NCBI GenBank assembly: GCA_944385535.1
Contig: CALWXR010000028.1
Coordinates: 1 to 39,308 of the forward strand
Direction of reading: 5' to 3'
DNA from: an uncultured Oscillospiraceae bacterium
GTDB lineage: Bacteria > Bacillota > Clostridia > Oscillospirales > Oscillospiraceae
Length of the DNA stretch: 39,308 nucleotides
Shown here: positions 1 to 8,611 of the stretch, one piece after another
Numbering within the stretch: position 1 is the stretch's first letter
Layout: each line of letters starts with the position of its first letter
Made by a program: the position numbers and the translations under genes
The notes under the pieces: generated by a model
Databases searched by the model: none
The model's input: the letters and a program-made list of their open reading frames with translations, nothing else
What the model was told of the DNA's origin: nothing

Positions 1-206
1 CCTTTTTCTCTACCTACTACCTGCAATTTTTCCTTTCGTCAGGCTCATTTTGGGCTTGACTTTTTATTTGCAGGCTTGTCTGATTTCTCCAAATATACTC
101 CACAAAACGATTGCCTTACGCAAGTCACGGCTATACATCTGTTTCCGTTTATACATCGCTGGTAAACAGCCGATATCTAGGAATTGACAGCTGTGACATA
201 CTTTCG

Positions 207-1466
207 TCAGACTTCAACAAAAGCACTGCCACCAATAAACAGCGTGGGCACGCTGCCAACGTCAATTGCCGGCTTAAAAAAAGGAACACCGGCATAAGGC
301 AGAATCAAAACATCCTTCGGTCCCTCTCCAATGGCGGCAACAATTTCGCTCCAGCGGTTGCTCCAGCGGAATCTGGGGTCCTTGGCATCATAGTGATACT
401 GCTGTGCAGTACCCCGATCCAGGTGCTCGGAAAAAGCGAAGTATCTTCCCACCCGTTCCGGAACAGCGGAGTCTCCATAATATGCCAGTCCACCAATCCC
501 GCTGTCTCCCCATTTACCAAACAGATAATGGGTAGCTGCTCCCATAGGAGAGTTGGCTGCAACAATCAAATCTCCGCCGGGCTTTATAAGCTCAAAAAAC
601 TCAGGATAGTTCAACACCACATTTGCTTCCGAGGGTTTGAAATAGTTGTTGGCGATCACAACATCCGCAGGTTCCGGACAATCCGCACTGAAGAAATCAA
701 AAATATCTTCAAAATTCTTTTCCAGATTTTCTCGGCAGCTTCCCGCATAAAGCTGTGCGATCTCACCGGCACCATTTAACAGTGCGTCAAACTTTACATT
801 CAGGTTGAGCAACTCAGATGCCTCTACGGTTATCCTCCGGGCGTCCAAATTCTGATTCCACTTCTCCCGGGGAGTCAAGTGGTATCTTCGAATCGTCTCA
901 CTGGAGGCAATTCCCGGAACGATCAGTTTTCCACCCCCTGCAACACCTGTGTTTGGATGGCCGAACAAAGATCCAATACCAATTTTAAAGTCGGCATTTA
1001 CACACTCGGCGTTCAGTTCAATGGGCATACCGTTGAAACAAATGCCTACCATGACATTATTGAAGAAGGGATTATGGCTGTATGTAGCAAAATTGCTGAC
1101 GATCTCTTCTCCAAGCTTACGGACAAAGTCCTCTCTGGCCATGGCGCGATGCATACCCGTTGCACCCACAAATCGGATTTTATTCTCCGGAATTCCCGCC
1201 TTCACCAATTCCTCGATAATGATCCCAGCCAACTGGCCGCAAGGCGTAGGCCGTGTCGTATCATCAATAATAATGACAGCATCCCGGCATCCTTTGGCTT
1301 TGCCTGCGATATCCGTTCCATAGACAACTGAACACAGCTGCTGCTGCGTCATCTTAGGCGCAACAGCCCCCTTATATGAGCAGACACGAACATTCCAGCC
1401 ATCCGGCAGATCTATGATCACAGGTTCATTTCCATATAAACTGTTTGCTGGTAATGGAAACTGCAT
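207..1466 (-). CDS. LarA-family nickel-pincer racemase/epimerase homolog (LarA-1)
   Basis: A 419-residue protein of the lactate racemase LarA (DUF2088) family, close to the usual length of about 420. Enzymes of this family invert the C2 stereocentre of 2-hydroxyacids using the nickel-pincer nucleotide. The sequence shows DDTTRPTP at 68-75 (R72), GMHRAM with H106, H170 in FGHPNTG, K180 in GGGK and H196. These match R75, H108, H174, K184 (cofactor-linked) and H200 (nickel ligand) of Lactiplantibacillus LarA in order and spacing, so an active holoenzyme is likely. The start has a good AAAGGAG site. It is the last gene of the cluster, 27 bp after the UxaA-type large subunit. Known family members include malate racemase and gluconate 2-epimerase, so lactate should not be assumed. 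No larB, larC or larE cofactor genes are in the window. Family confidence is high; the substrate is unknown. Confidence 0.9.
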   Translation of the reverse strand: MQFPLPANSLYGNEPVIIDLPDGWNVRVCSYKGAVAPKMTQQQLCSVVYGTDIAGKAKGCRDAVIIIDDTTRPTPCGQLAGIIIEELVKAGIPENKIRFVGATGMHRAMAREDFVRKLGEEIVSNFATYSHNPFFNNVMVGICFNGMPIELNAECVNADFKIGIGSLFGHPNTGVAGGGKLIVPGIASSETIRRYHLTPREKWNQNLDARRITVEASELLNLNVKFDALLNGAGEIAQLYAGSCRENLEKNFEDIFDFFSADCPEPADVVIANNYFKPSEANVVLNYPEFFELIKPGGDLIVAANSPMGAATHYLFGKWGDSGIGGLAYYGDSAVPERVGRYFAFSEHLDRGTAQQYHYDAKDPRFRWSNRWSEIVAAIGEGPKDVLILPYAGVPFFKPAIDVGSVPTLFIGGSAFVEV

Positions 1467-1493
1467 ACGCTTCTCCTTTCTCTGTTATCCCAT

Positions 1494-2717
1494 CTAATAA
1501 TAAAGATGATCAATCACGTTTTCTGCTGCCTGATTGTTAAAAGAAAGTGAGACAAAGGACGCACCATGCCGCTCTGCACACGTTTCTTTTCCATTGATCA
1601 CACAGACCACTTGTTCAAGCAGCTGCTGCAACTCACATGCCTGCACGCCATCTGTTCCGATTCTCACCGATGCATCAAAATCCAAATCGTCATTCATGTG
1701 GACAAAAGTGCGGGCATTTCCTGTAATTTTGAAGGTTGGGCTTACCGGTGTTCCGCCGGTATGTCCACGCCCGGTGGTCAAGAAAACCATCTGGCATCCG
1801 GCACTGATCAAGTTCATCATGGACGAAGCGTCTCCGCCGCGAAACACATCTGCAGAAGGAACAAAATCCGGAAGTTCATCTAAAATCCACATGCCCCTAC
1901 CCGGAATGGTTTGTCCCAGCTTCAGCACGCCCTGTATGGGTGTGCTTCCGGATTTTACAAGGGCACCGGCGCTTTTTTCTTCGATTGTGGAAAGACCGCC
2001 TTTGAAATTGCCGTGGGAAATGGAAAAGCGTTCCGTTGCTTTGCAGAAATTGATCATTTTATCGTAGGTCATTGCCAAATCCCTTGCCACGTTACTGTCG
2101 GCCGCCCGTCTGACAATCGTGTCCCGCTGGCCTACCATTTCCGTAATTTCTCCAACCACGCCAGCTCCACCAAAGAAAATCACCTGATCGATAAATTCTC
2201 CCATCAGAGGGTTGGCTGCAATCAGTGACGTGTAATCCGATGCGCCGCATTCTATTCCAAAGCACAAATCGGCAAAAGAAATGTCCGTCTTTTGCAGCTT
2301 GTTCAGCTTTTCCAAAAGCTTCATTGCCAGCGCCACACCGACCTGCACACTTTTTGCCGTTCCGCCGCAGCTTTGTACATCCATGATTTCGGCATATCTG
2401 CCAGCTTCCACGGCAATTTCGTAAAGACGCTTACCGTCTGCTTCCTCGCAACCCATGCCAATCACAAGGACAGCACCCACATTGGGGTGGGTCACAAAGG
2501 ATGCCAGCTGCCGGTATATGACCTCATTTGCCGCACAGGCTTCATTGCCAATGCAATCGATATCCCCCAATTGAGCCAGCTGCTGTGCCACTTTGTGGCA
2601 CACAGAACGGCTGCACTCCACGGTATATAGAATCAGAAGCTTGTTGCGAATGCCCGGTCTTCCGGTTTTTCGGGCATATCCTTGCAATTTCGGCATGGCA
2701 ATATCATGGATTGTCAT
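1494..2717 (-). CDS. UxaA/GarD-type hydro-lyase, large (catalytic) subunit
   Basis: A protein of about 407 residues matching the C-terminal catalytic domain of altronate/galactarate dehydratase (UxaA/GarD). It opens with a typical GYARKTGRPGIRN segment and has Gly/Cys-rich blocks such as IGNEACA, MGCEEADG, QSCGGT, GIECGASD and TTGRGHTGG. The family removes water (or sulfite, in SuyB) from 2,3-dihydroxy acids in an iron-dependent reaction. I start at 2717 (MTIHDI), which has a GGGAGGG site, rather than at the upstream frame opening at 2843. It overlaps the SAF-domain gene by 14 bp, so the two are translationally coupled and together equal one full UxaA (about 500 residues). The split arrangement is like sulfolactate sulfo-lyase SuyAB, but the surrounding genes point to a sugar acid or hydroxyacid. 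The exact substrate cannot be read from the sequence. Confidence 0.87.
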   Translation of the reverse strand: MTIHDIAMPKLQGYARKTGRPGIRNKLLILYTVECSRSVCHKVAQQLAQLGDIDCIGNEACAANEVIYRQLASFVTHPNVGAVLVIGMGCEEADGKRLYEIAVEAGRYAEIMDVQSCGGTAKSVQVGVALAMKLLEKLNKLQKTDISFADLCFGIECGASDYTSLIAANPLMGEFIDQVIFFGGAGVVGEITEMVGQRDTIVRRAADSNVARDLAMTYDKMINFCKATERFSISHGNFKGGLSTIEEKSAGALVKSGSTPIQGVLKLGQTIPGRGMWILDELPDFVPSADVFRGGDASSMMNLISAGCQMVFLTTGRGHTGGTPVSPTFKITGNARTFVHMNDDLDFDASVRIGTDGVQACELQQLLEQVVCVINGKETCAERHGASFVSLSFNNQAAENVIDHLYY

Positions 2718-3009
2718 AGCGATGCCCTCCCGTATCCGTAAAACTGCAAAGATTATGAATGTGCACATGTTCTCCCGGCAGAATATCCCTACAGGCAACA
2801 CCGATGGCAAAGCCGCCTTTGACAATGGCTTCACCGGATACAATTTGTTTTACGGAAATTTTATGGCCTTCCGAAATCGTATCCCGGCAGCACAGCTTCC
2901 TGTCATCGTAACCGCATAAGACAGCATAGTCTCCCTGTTGCATCTGCCCCAGCGCTACAGCAACATTATCTTCTGGGGCTATCACATATCCGTAAATGTT
3001 CTGTTCCAT
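2704..3009 (-). CDS. SAF-domain small subunit of UxaA-type hydro-lyase
   Basis: About 101 residues forming a SAF (UxaA N-terminal/SuyA-like) domain: a short beta-rich fold that includes VIAPEDNVAVAL, EGHKISVKQI and LPGEHVHIHNLCS. In UxaA this domain caps the active site and helps bind the substrate; here it is a separate gene. The chosen start (MEQNIYG, 3009) has AGGAAGGTGG upstream. The frame stays open to 3075, but that extension is Arg/Lys-rich and unlike the family. The stop overlaps the start of the large subunit by 14 bp. The gene lies 106 bp after the 2-hydroxyacid dehydrogenase gene. The C-terminal HIHNLCSF resembles the UxaA segment that connects the domain to the catalytic half. Confidence 0.85.
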   Translation of the reverse strand: MEQNIYGYVIAPEDNVAVALGQMQQGDYAVLCGYDDRKLCCRDTISEGHKISVKQIVSGEAIVKGGFAIGVACRDILPGEHVHIHNLCSFTDTGGHRYDNP

Positions 3010-3115
3010 GTTCCACCTTCCTGCGTGCAATCTTTTTTTCCAAAGAAATCTTGTGTTTTTGTGTAGACTCACCACTCCAGAATGGGTACGTTACCCAACT
3101 GTTACATGCATTGTG

Positions 3116-4087
3116 TCATATTTTCCGATAGCCGGTATTTATATCAACAACATTCTTCAATGGGCGTGCATGTAAATAGTTTTCAATATTTTCCAGACAT
3201 ATACTCCAGATCCGATGCTGGGACGGGCTGTCCGGCGAAAAGTCATTGCCCGAAACATGGGGTGTCAACAACAAACGTTCCTGCGACCAGAAGGGGTGAT
3301 CTTCCGGTAACGGCTCCACTGCAGCAACATCCAAGCCCACGCCAAACAAGTGTCCCTGCTGCATAATCTCCGTAAGATCTGCTTCCACAATCAAAGTGCC
3401 GCGGCCCACATTGACCAAAACCGCGTCCTTTTTCATCAGTCTCAGCCGCCGTCCATCCAAAAGGCCACGGGTCTGGGGGGTATCGGGAAGGCATGCAACC
3501 ACAATGTCCGCCTGGGGCAGAAGTGCATCCAGCTGGAAGAAATCCTCAATTTCGTCGTACATCGGTGGCACAGCCCGCTTTACACGGCGGATTCCGATGA
3601 TGCGTTTCACAAGAGGACGCATCCGCTTGGCCAGTTCGGTTCCAATATCCCCCGCACCGAGAATCAGCACAGTTGCATCCTCCAGGGATTTGCTGTAATG
3701 GATATGCTCCCACGTGCCAGATTGCTGCAAGCGCGCATATTGGGGAAAATGACGGCACAACGTCAATACCATACCCAGGGCATACTCTGCAATCACCGGT
3801 CCATAGCCGCCGGTCATGTTGCATAGAACCGCACCCTCCGAAAAACACGGACAGCCTACAAACTGGCTAACTCCCGCCCACGTTGTTTGCATCAGCTTGA
3901 GGTTTTTGCAATACAGCAGATCTTCCGCCTCCGGATCGCCCAGCAAAATGGTGGCCCGTGCCATCTGGTCAGGATATTCCACGTCCTCCCGCTGTACAAA
4001 GGCAATGCTGCACCGGTCTTTTGCCATATGTACAAGGCGGGCTTTCTCTTCTTCCGGAAAAGGAATCAGGCAAACCAGGTGTTCCAT
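3116..4087 (-). CDS. D-isomer-specific 2-hydroxyacid dehydrogenase
   Basis: A 323-residue NAD(P)-dependent dehydrogenase of the D-2-hydroxyacid family (glyoxylate/hydroxypyruvate reductase and phosphoglycerate dehydrogenase relatives). It interconverts a 2-keto acid and a D-2-hydroxy acid in the cytoplasm. It has the Rossmann GAGDIG at 144-149 and the catalytic triad R229 (NVGRG), E258 (VEPLPEDHPFW) and H277 (TPHVSG). Length is normal for the family. The start at 4087 has AAGGAG. It sits between the DUF1667 gene and the SAF gene. In this setting it could reduce or oxidise the keto acid produced or consumed by the LarA and FAD enzymes, which makes stereochemical interconversion a theme of the cluster. 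The precise keto acid is not evident. Confidence 0.9.
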   Translation of the reverse strand: MEHLVCLIPFPEEEKARLVHMAKDRCSIAFVQREDVEYPDQMARATILLGDPEAEDLLYCKNLKLMQTTWAGVSQFVGCPCFSEGAVLCNMTGGYGPVIAEYALGMVLTLCRHFPQYARLQQSGTWEHIHYSKSLEDATVLILGAGDIGTELAKRMRPLVKRIIGIRRVKRAVPPMYDEIEDFFQLDALLPQADIVVACLPDTPQTRGLLDGRRLRLMKKDAVLVNVGRGTLIVEADLTEIMQQGHLFGVGLDVAAVEPLPEDHPFWSQERLLLTPHVSGNDFSPDSPSQHRIWSICLENIENYLHARPLKNVVDINTGYRKI

Positions 4088-4118
4088 AGCATAGCTCCTT
4101 CCTGAAATATACCGTGTC

Positions 4119-4490
4119 TTACTCCACCGCTTCCATATTCTTTGTAACGATCACATCACTGTCCAGTCCACAAACATTTTCGATCACAATTTGTCCGATC
4201 TTGACCGGTGCCCGCAGAGTAATTCCATCAATTTGTTCCATCACACGGAAGATATCCTTTTTGGGGATTGGCCGGTCCAGCCGCACGCTACACAAGGGCA
4301 GTGCCGCACCTTCAATGCGCACAGTCGAAGCAATGGTCCTTCTGGGATCCAGCACTTCCTGACGAACGTACTCCTCGCCCCGGGGACAAGTATGGCCTTT
4401 CACCTCAACCACAACACCGTCTTCCAGAACTGTGGTGATATTGCAGCCGTTGGGACAAATAATACACGTAAAAACACGTTCAGATCTCAT
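4119..4490 (-). CDS. DUF1667 cysteine-rich protein (partner of FAD oxidoreductases)
   Basis: A 123-residue DUF1667 protein with C9, C12 and C16 in CIICPNGC plus C35 in HTCPRGEEY. This four-cysteine pattern fits a small metal or iron-sulfur site. In many Firmicutes the family is encoded with a GlpA-like FAD dehydrogenase and a second FAD/NAD-binding protein, usually near glpK. Here all three are together but no glycerol kinase is seen. The start overlaps the end of the FAD/NAD-binding gene by 11 bp. It probably serves as an electron-transfer or assembly component of that complex, which is an inference from gene order. No catalytic role can be assigned from the sequence. Confidence 0.85.
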   Translation of the reverse strand: MRSERVFTCIICPNGCNITTVLEDGVVVEVKGHTCPRGEEYVRQEVLDPRRTIASTVRIEGAALPLCSVRLDRPIPKKDIFRVMEQIDGITLRAPVKIGQIVIENVCGLDSDVIVTKNMEAVE

Positions 4491-5718
4491 TTACAGACAC
4501 CTCGATTCTCTCACCGGATACAATGGCATCCGCCTTGACCGTAAACTGAATCATCTCTGCCGGAATTGCTTTGGGAAGCGTAACGCGCCGCAGCACCGTA
4601 TCGCCTTGCTTTACAATCACGCGGCAGCGGCCCATGGGCTTTCGTACACGCATGGATAACTGGAAATCCTGGGTTCCGCTGATGTGCTGGGGAATGATAT
4701 GTCCCAGCTGTGCAGAGGCAACCAACTCAATATCGCACGCAGGAAGTGTGCCTTCCTTCAGGTAACGGACTGCACCGTTGGCCAGCGCTTCTGCCTCCAA
4801 GGATACAAAGTCCACCAAATCATGTACGTGCAGTACATTGCCTGCCGCAAAGATACCCGGTACGGAGGTCTGGCAGAACTCATCCACATAAGCACCCTTC
4901 GTCCGATTGTCCAGTTCCACTCCCGCAGCAATAGACAGCTCGTTTTCCGGAATCAGACCCACAGACAGAACCAGCGTATCGCAGGAAAATTCCTTTTCTG
5001 TACCGGCAATCGGCTGCATGCGCTCGTCCACTTCCACCACCGTAACACCGGTAATCCGCTCAGTACCGTGGATCTTCACGACGCTGTGGCGCAGGTATAG
5101 AGGAATGCCGTAATCGTTCAGGCACTGCTCAATATTTCTGGGCAGACCGCTGGGGTACGGAAGAACCTCGAAAACCGCTTTGACTTTCGCTCCCTCCAGG
5201 GTCATACGCCGGGCCATAATCATACCAATATCACCGGAACCCATAATGATAACCTCCCGGCCAACCATGGTGTTGAAAAGATTGATGTAGCTCTGTGCAA
5301 CACCGGCATTATAGATTCCGGAAGGACGTGTTCCGGGAATGGCCAATGCACCGCGGGTTCGCTCCCGGCATCCCATGGCAAGAATCACTGCCCGCGCCTG
5401 GATCTGACGCAGTCCGTCCCGGGTGGCTATTGTAACGATTTTCTCCTCAGACAGGTCGATAACCGTAGCATTGGTCAGGGTTTCAATTTGCATTTGTTCT
5501 GCTTCATCTATGAAACGCTGGGAATATTCCGGGCCGCTGAGTGTCTGCCCAAAGCGCTTCAGTCCAAAGCCATCGTGAATACACTGCCGAAGAATACCGC
5601 CGAGCTGTTTTTCACGCTCTACAATAAGAATATCCGTAATGCCCTGATTCCTCAGCGCAACTGCTGCGGCCAATCCTGCAGGTCCTCCACCAATGATAAC
5701 AACATCTCTTTTTTCCAT
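4480..5718 (-). CDS. FAD/NAD(P)-binding pyridine nucleotide-disulfide oxidoreductase family protein
   Basis: A 412-residue flavoprotein with an N-terminal dinucleotide-binding GGGPAGLAAA (10-19), a mid-protein GCRERTRG segment and a second nucleotide-binding region with IIMGSGDIGMIMARRM, followed by the FAD-closing motif FAAGNVLHVHD. It resembles the HcnB/OoxA-like subunit that accompanies GlpA/LhgO-type dehydrogenases and would pass electrons from the FAD/iron-sulfur partner to NAD(P) or another acceptor. It starts 1 bp after the stop of the FAD-dependent oxidoreductase gene (ribosome site AAGGTG) and overlaps DUF1667 by 11 bp, so the three form one translational unit. No redox-active CxxC of the thioredoxin-reductase kind is evident. 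Confidence 0.87.
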   Translation of the reverse strand: MEKRDVVIIGGGPAGLAAAVALRNQGITDILIVEREKQLGGILRQCIHDGFGLKRFGQTLSGPEYSQRFIDEAEQMQIETLTNATVIDLSEEKIVTIATRDGLRQIQARAVILAMGCRERTRGALAIPGTRPSGIYNAGVAQSYINLFNTMVGREVIIMGSGDIGMIMARRMTLEGAKVKAVFEVLPYPSGLPRNIEQCLNDYGIPLYLRHSVVKIHGTERITGVTVVEVDERMQPIAGTEKEFSCDTLVLSVGLIPENELSIAAGVELDNRTKGAYVDEFCQTSVPGIFAAGNVLHVHDLVDFVSLEAEALANGAVRYLKEGTLPACDIELVASAQLGHIIPQHISGTQDFQLSMRVRKPMGRCRVIVKQGDTVLRRVTLPKAIPAEMIQFTVKADAIVSGERIEVSVNEI

Positions 5719-5719
5719 C

Positions 5720-7174
5720 TTATTTCACCTTCCCTGTAAACAAGTAGGCACCGTTTTTGTTTAATAAGATATCTTCTTTTCTCATGTCCGCCTCATCCTG
5801 CAGGATCGCTGCGATACGGGTTTCGCAGTAACCGCCCTGGCAGCGTCCCATGGTTGCCCGCGTGCGGTATTTAATACCGCTAACAGTACGAACACCCAAA
5901 ATATTGTGCACCGCCTGCTTGATTTCTGCCTTTGTTACGCACTCACACCGGCAGAAAATCTCACCGTAGTCTGGATCGCTTTGAATCAATCGATTCTGCT
6001 CCTGCACACTCTGCTCTGCAAAGCGAGTGATTCCCTTGCGAACAGGATTAAAGTTTACATTCTCCTGCAGGCTCTCCTGCTCCAGAACCAGCTTGACAAC
6101 CCGGCGCGCAATGGGCAGGGCACTGGTAAGACCGGGGGAGTTGATTCCCACAAGGTTCACTGCATGGGGAATCTCCTTGCTGGCTTCAATGACAAAATCT
6201 GTGTCCTTCCCGGTTGCAGGATCGGTAACTGTTGGGAACACACCGGCATAATTTCGAATAAAATAATCTCTTTTCACGTAAGCGAACATTTTTTCTCCGC
6301 TTTCACTCAGGATTTTAATCATATCCTGTGTAACATCATAACTGATGTTTTGCTGAATGTTCTCAATCGTCGGACCAACCAGCACATTGCCGTCTATGGT
6401 CGGCGTCACGTGTACGTCAAACTCACCTACTTCATTGGGTGTGGGATATACGGGCATGGATAGGAATTTTCCTGTCTTTTTATCCAGAATCTCGTACTGT
6501 CCCTTGACCCGGTTGGGTATGTAGGCTGCAAACCCCAGCATAGCCGAAATCTTATATGCATACAGACCCGCACAGTTTATCACCCAGCGGGCACAAACCG
6601 GTTTTTGGCTGGTCTTCAGGATAAATTCGCCCTCCGGATTGCGGCTGATGTCCAACACCTCATGGTCAAACAGATATTGGACACCGTTTTGTGCGGCATT
6701 TTCCGCCAGTGCAATGGTGTAGGTGAAGGGACACAGTATGCCTGCCGTGGGAACATAAAGGGCAAAGTTGCCGCTGGCATTGGGTTCCATGGCCTTGAGG
6801 GTATCCCGATCAATCATTCGAAGCCCCTCAACCCCGTTGCGAACGCCGTTTTCCAGCAAAGCCTCCAGGCGAAGTCGCTCTTCTTCGCTAAAACCCACAA
6901 TCAGCTTGCCGCAGCGGCGAAAAGGAACATCCAACTCTTTGGCAACCTGATCAAATTCCGCGTTGCCTTCCATGCTACACTGTGTACGCATCAAGCCCTT
7001 TTTATACAAAATGCCCGAATGAAGCAGTCCCGTATTGTGGCCACTCGTTCCGTTGCACACGTCCAATTCACGTTCAAGGACACAAATACTCAACTGAAAA
7101 CGGGACAGTTCTCTGGCAACCGCACTGCCAACAACACCGCCACCAATGACAGCTACATCATACTTCTTCATCAT
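5720..7174 (-). CDS. FAD-dependent 2-hydroxyacid/glycerol-3-phosphate dehydrogenase-like protein with BFD-type [2Fe-2S] domain
   Basis: A 484-residue DAO-fold flavoprotein. The N-terminus has GGGVVGSAVARELS (11-24), followed by ERE and SGHNTGLLHSGILY, as in L-2-hydroxyglutarate dehydrogenase LhgO and GlpA. The C-terminal part (roughly 410-455) has a CRCE...GRCQGGYC arrangement typical of BFD-like [2Fe-2S] domains. It would oxidise a 2-hydroxy acid or polyol phosphate and send electrons to the neighbouring FAD and DUF1667 proteins. The ATG at 7174 overlaps the end of the upstream LarA gene by 4 bp (ATGA), which ties racemisation to oxidation. A glycerol-3-phosphate role is possible but is not supported by the neighbours. 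Family confidence is high; the substrate is open. Confidence 0.87.
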   Translation of the reverse strand: MMKKYDVAVIGGGVVGSAVARELSRFQLSICVLERELDVCNGTSGHNTGLLHSGILYKKGLMRTQCSMEGNAEFDQVAKELDVPFRRCGKLIVGFSEEERLRLEALLENGVRNGVEGLRMIDRDTLKAMEPNASGNFALYVPTAGILCPFTYTIALAENAAQNGVQYLFDHEVLDISRNPEGEFILKTSQKPVCARWVINCAGLYAYKISAMLGFAAYIPNRVKGQYEILDKKTGKFLSMPVYPTPNEVGEFDVHVTPTIDGNVLVGPTIENIQQNISYDVTQDMIKILSESGEKMFAYVKRDYFIRNYAGVFPTVTDPATGKDTDFVIEASKEIPHAVNLVGINSPGLTSALPIARRVVKLVLEQESLQENVNFNPVRKGITRFAEQSVQEQNRLIQSDPDYGEIFCRCECVTKAEIKQAVHNILGVRTVSGIKYRTRATMGRCQGGYCETRIAAILQDEADMRKEDILLNKNGAYLFTGKVK

Positions 7175-8448
7175 AGCGCCTCTCCTTCATTCTGCGGCAT
7201 TGCACCGATCTGGATTGCGCCCATGGGGTAAATGGCTACCAGAGGACGCTCCTTGTTCTTGTATTTTTCCTCAAGTTGTGCAAGCACAGCCAGCCAATCA
7301 TCGTACAAGGCCGGTATTTCACCGGTGTAGAACTGCCGGATATCAATTCCACGCACACCTTCTGTGTAAACCATGGTCTGTACACCATGCAGTTCCAGCG
7401 GGGGCATATTGTCGTCGTGGGGAGAAAACAGCCGCATTCCGGGACCAAAAAGTGCATGGAAACCAGCACCCTCACTGGCTGCTGTCACGGCAACAATCGT
7501 ACCGTCGCGGCGCACACATTTTTCCTTGTAATGACCCAGGACGGCAAAACAGGTTCCAACCTGGGAATACTCCGTATCCTTGGGATAGGCAGAAAGCACC
7601 ACAATATCTGCATTGGGCACAAGCTCGGTGTGCAGGCTCTGCATTGCACATTTGCAGGCTTCCCGGTGTGCCTTCACGAAATGTCCGGCAAACAGATCGG
7701 CAACCTGCATCTTGCTGTTAAGAACGACATTTACAATAAAGTCCAAACCAACTTTCCCAACAATCTGCTCCATGTTCTGGCGCATGGGATTATCCGGATC
7801 GCAGGTGCTGGTCTTAAACGCTTTGCTTTCACTTTGATTTGCATAGACCAATGTGTGGTTGCTCTGCAAGGTTTCTATACCGCCAATACCGGGAATGACC
7901 GCTTTCGCGCCACCGGAAAAACCGGCCAATGTGTGGGGAACAATGCATCCCACAGCAATACGCAGATCAGCATCCATGTAGTTTTTGTTGATCTTAATGA
8001 CCTGATCATCATCCGGTACTGTAACCAAATCCGCTGCGAAGGGAAAATGGTTCAGCACCTGAACATGCTCCAGAACCCAGCTGCCCACTTTTTTCTGCAT
8101 TTCCTGCTTGGTCATGGGGCGGTGACCACCCAAAGCAACAACCACCTTAATATGAGAATAGTCGATGCCGCAGGCAACAAGCTTTTTAATGACAATGGGC
8201 AACAAGAGGTCACCCGGCGTAGGTCTGGAAATATCATCGATTATGATACACGCACTTTTCTTTTCCCGGGCAAGGACCTCCAAAGGCTCTGTACCAATTG
8301 GTTCATCCATCTTGATCATAATTTCTTCCAGGGTCAGTTCTGGACGTTCGGGCATAGCCTGGTAACGGATGTCCCATTTATCCGGGAAAACGAGTGTCCG
8401 CTCAGACTGCTCATACCACTGGCCCCAGGGAATTTTCACTTTCTGCAT
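7171..8448 (-). CDS. LarA-family nickel-pincer racemase/epimerase homolog (LarA-2)
   Basis: A 425-residue second LarA homolog, clearly different from the one at 207-1466. It has DDISRPTP at 71-78 (R75), GGHRPMT with H109, H172 in VPHTLAG, K182 in SGGAK and H198. All catalytic and cofactor-binding positions of LarA are therefore present, with K182 to H198 spaced 16 residues as in the model enzyme. The start has AGAGGAAG. It overlaps the FAD dehydrogenase gene by 4 bp, suggesting stoichiometric expression and a substrate relationship. Two LarA paralogs in one operon suggest either two stereocentres or substrates to invert, or a heteromeric pair; the sequence does not say which. The cofactor must be made by lar genes elsewhere in the genome. 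Confidence 0.92.
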   Translation of the reverse strand: MQKVKIPWGQWYEQSERTLVFPDKWDIRYQAMPERPELTLEEIMIKMDEPIGTEPLEVLAREKKSACIIIDDISRPTPGDLLLPIVIKKLVACGIDYSHIKVVVALGGHRPMTKQEMQKKVGSWVLEHVQVLNHFPFAADLVTVPDDDQVIKINKNYMDADLRIAVGCIVPHTLAGFSGGAKAVIPGIGGIETLQSNHTLVYANQSESKAFKTSTCDPDNPMRQNMEQIVGKVGLDFIVNVVLNSKMQVADLFAGHFVKAHREACKCAMQSLHTELVPNADIVVLSAYPKDTEYSQVGTCFAVLGHYKEKCVRRDGTIVAVTAASEGAGFHALFGPGMRLFSPHDDNMPPLELHGVQTMVYTEGVRGIDIRQFYTGEIPALYDDWLAVLAQLEEKYKNKERPLVAIYPMGAIQIGAMPQNEGEAL

Positions 8449-8568
8449 AGCTCTTCCTCTTATGTAAAGTCAGTTTGCTGTGACTTTGTGTCAAGTGTTG
8501 TTTTTCTTTATTTGGGGGCAACACCATGCGCGCTATCCTGGCACAAAGGGTGTTTATTGTTCCATAAG

Positions 8569-8607
8569 GATTCGATGCCATTGTGCAAAGCACTATGGCA
8601 TCGATTC
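8569..8607 (-). terminator. Strong stem-loop after the Gfo/Idh/MocA gene
   Basis: An 18-bp-arm hairpin (16 of 18 positions paired, loop AAA) begins 4 bp beyond the oxidoreductase stop codon. It is followed on the minus strand by CCTTATGG rather than a run of T, so it is a weak or partial terminator, or an mRNA-processing or stabilising stem inside the operon. Downstream LarA-2 expression may thus differ from upstream genes. The remaining intergenic DNA (8449-8568) shows no other gene. Confidence 0.6.
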
Positions 8608-8611
8608 ATTC

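Noticed and set aside
1-206. Short minus-strand frame of about 30 codons at the left edge
   Set aside because: No ribosome site and no family resemblance; treated as non-coding DNA downstream of LarA-1.
5720-7174. Call as glpA, glycerol-3-phosphate dehydrogenase
   Set aside because: Motifs fit the wider GlpA/LhgO family, but no glpK or glpF is near and the neighbours are hydroxyacid enzymes.
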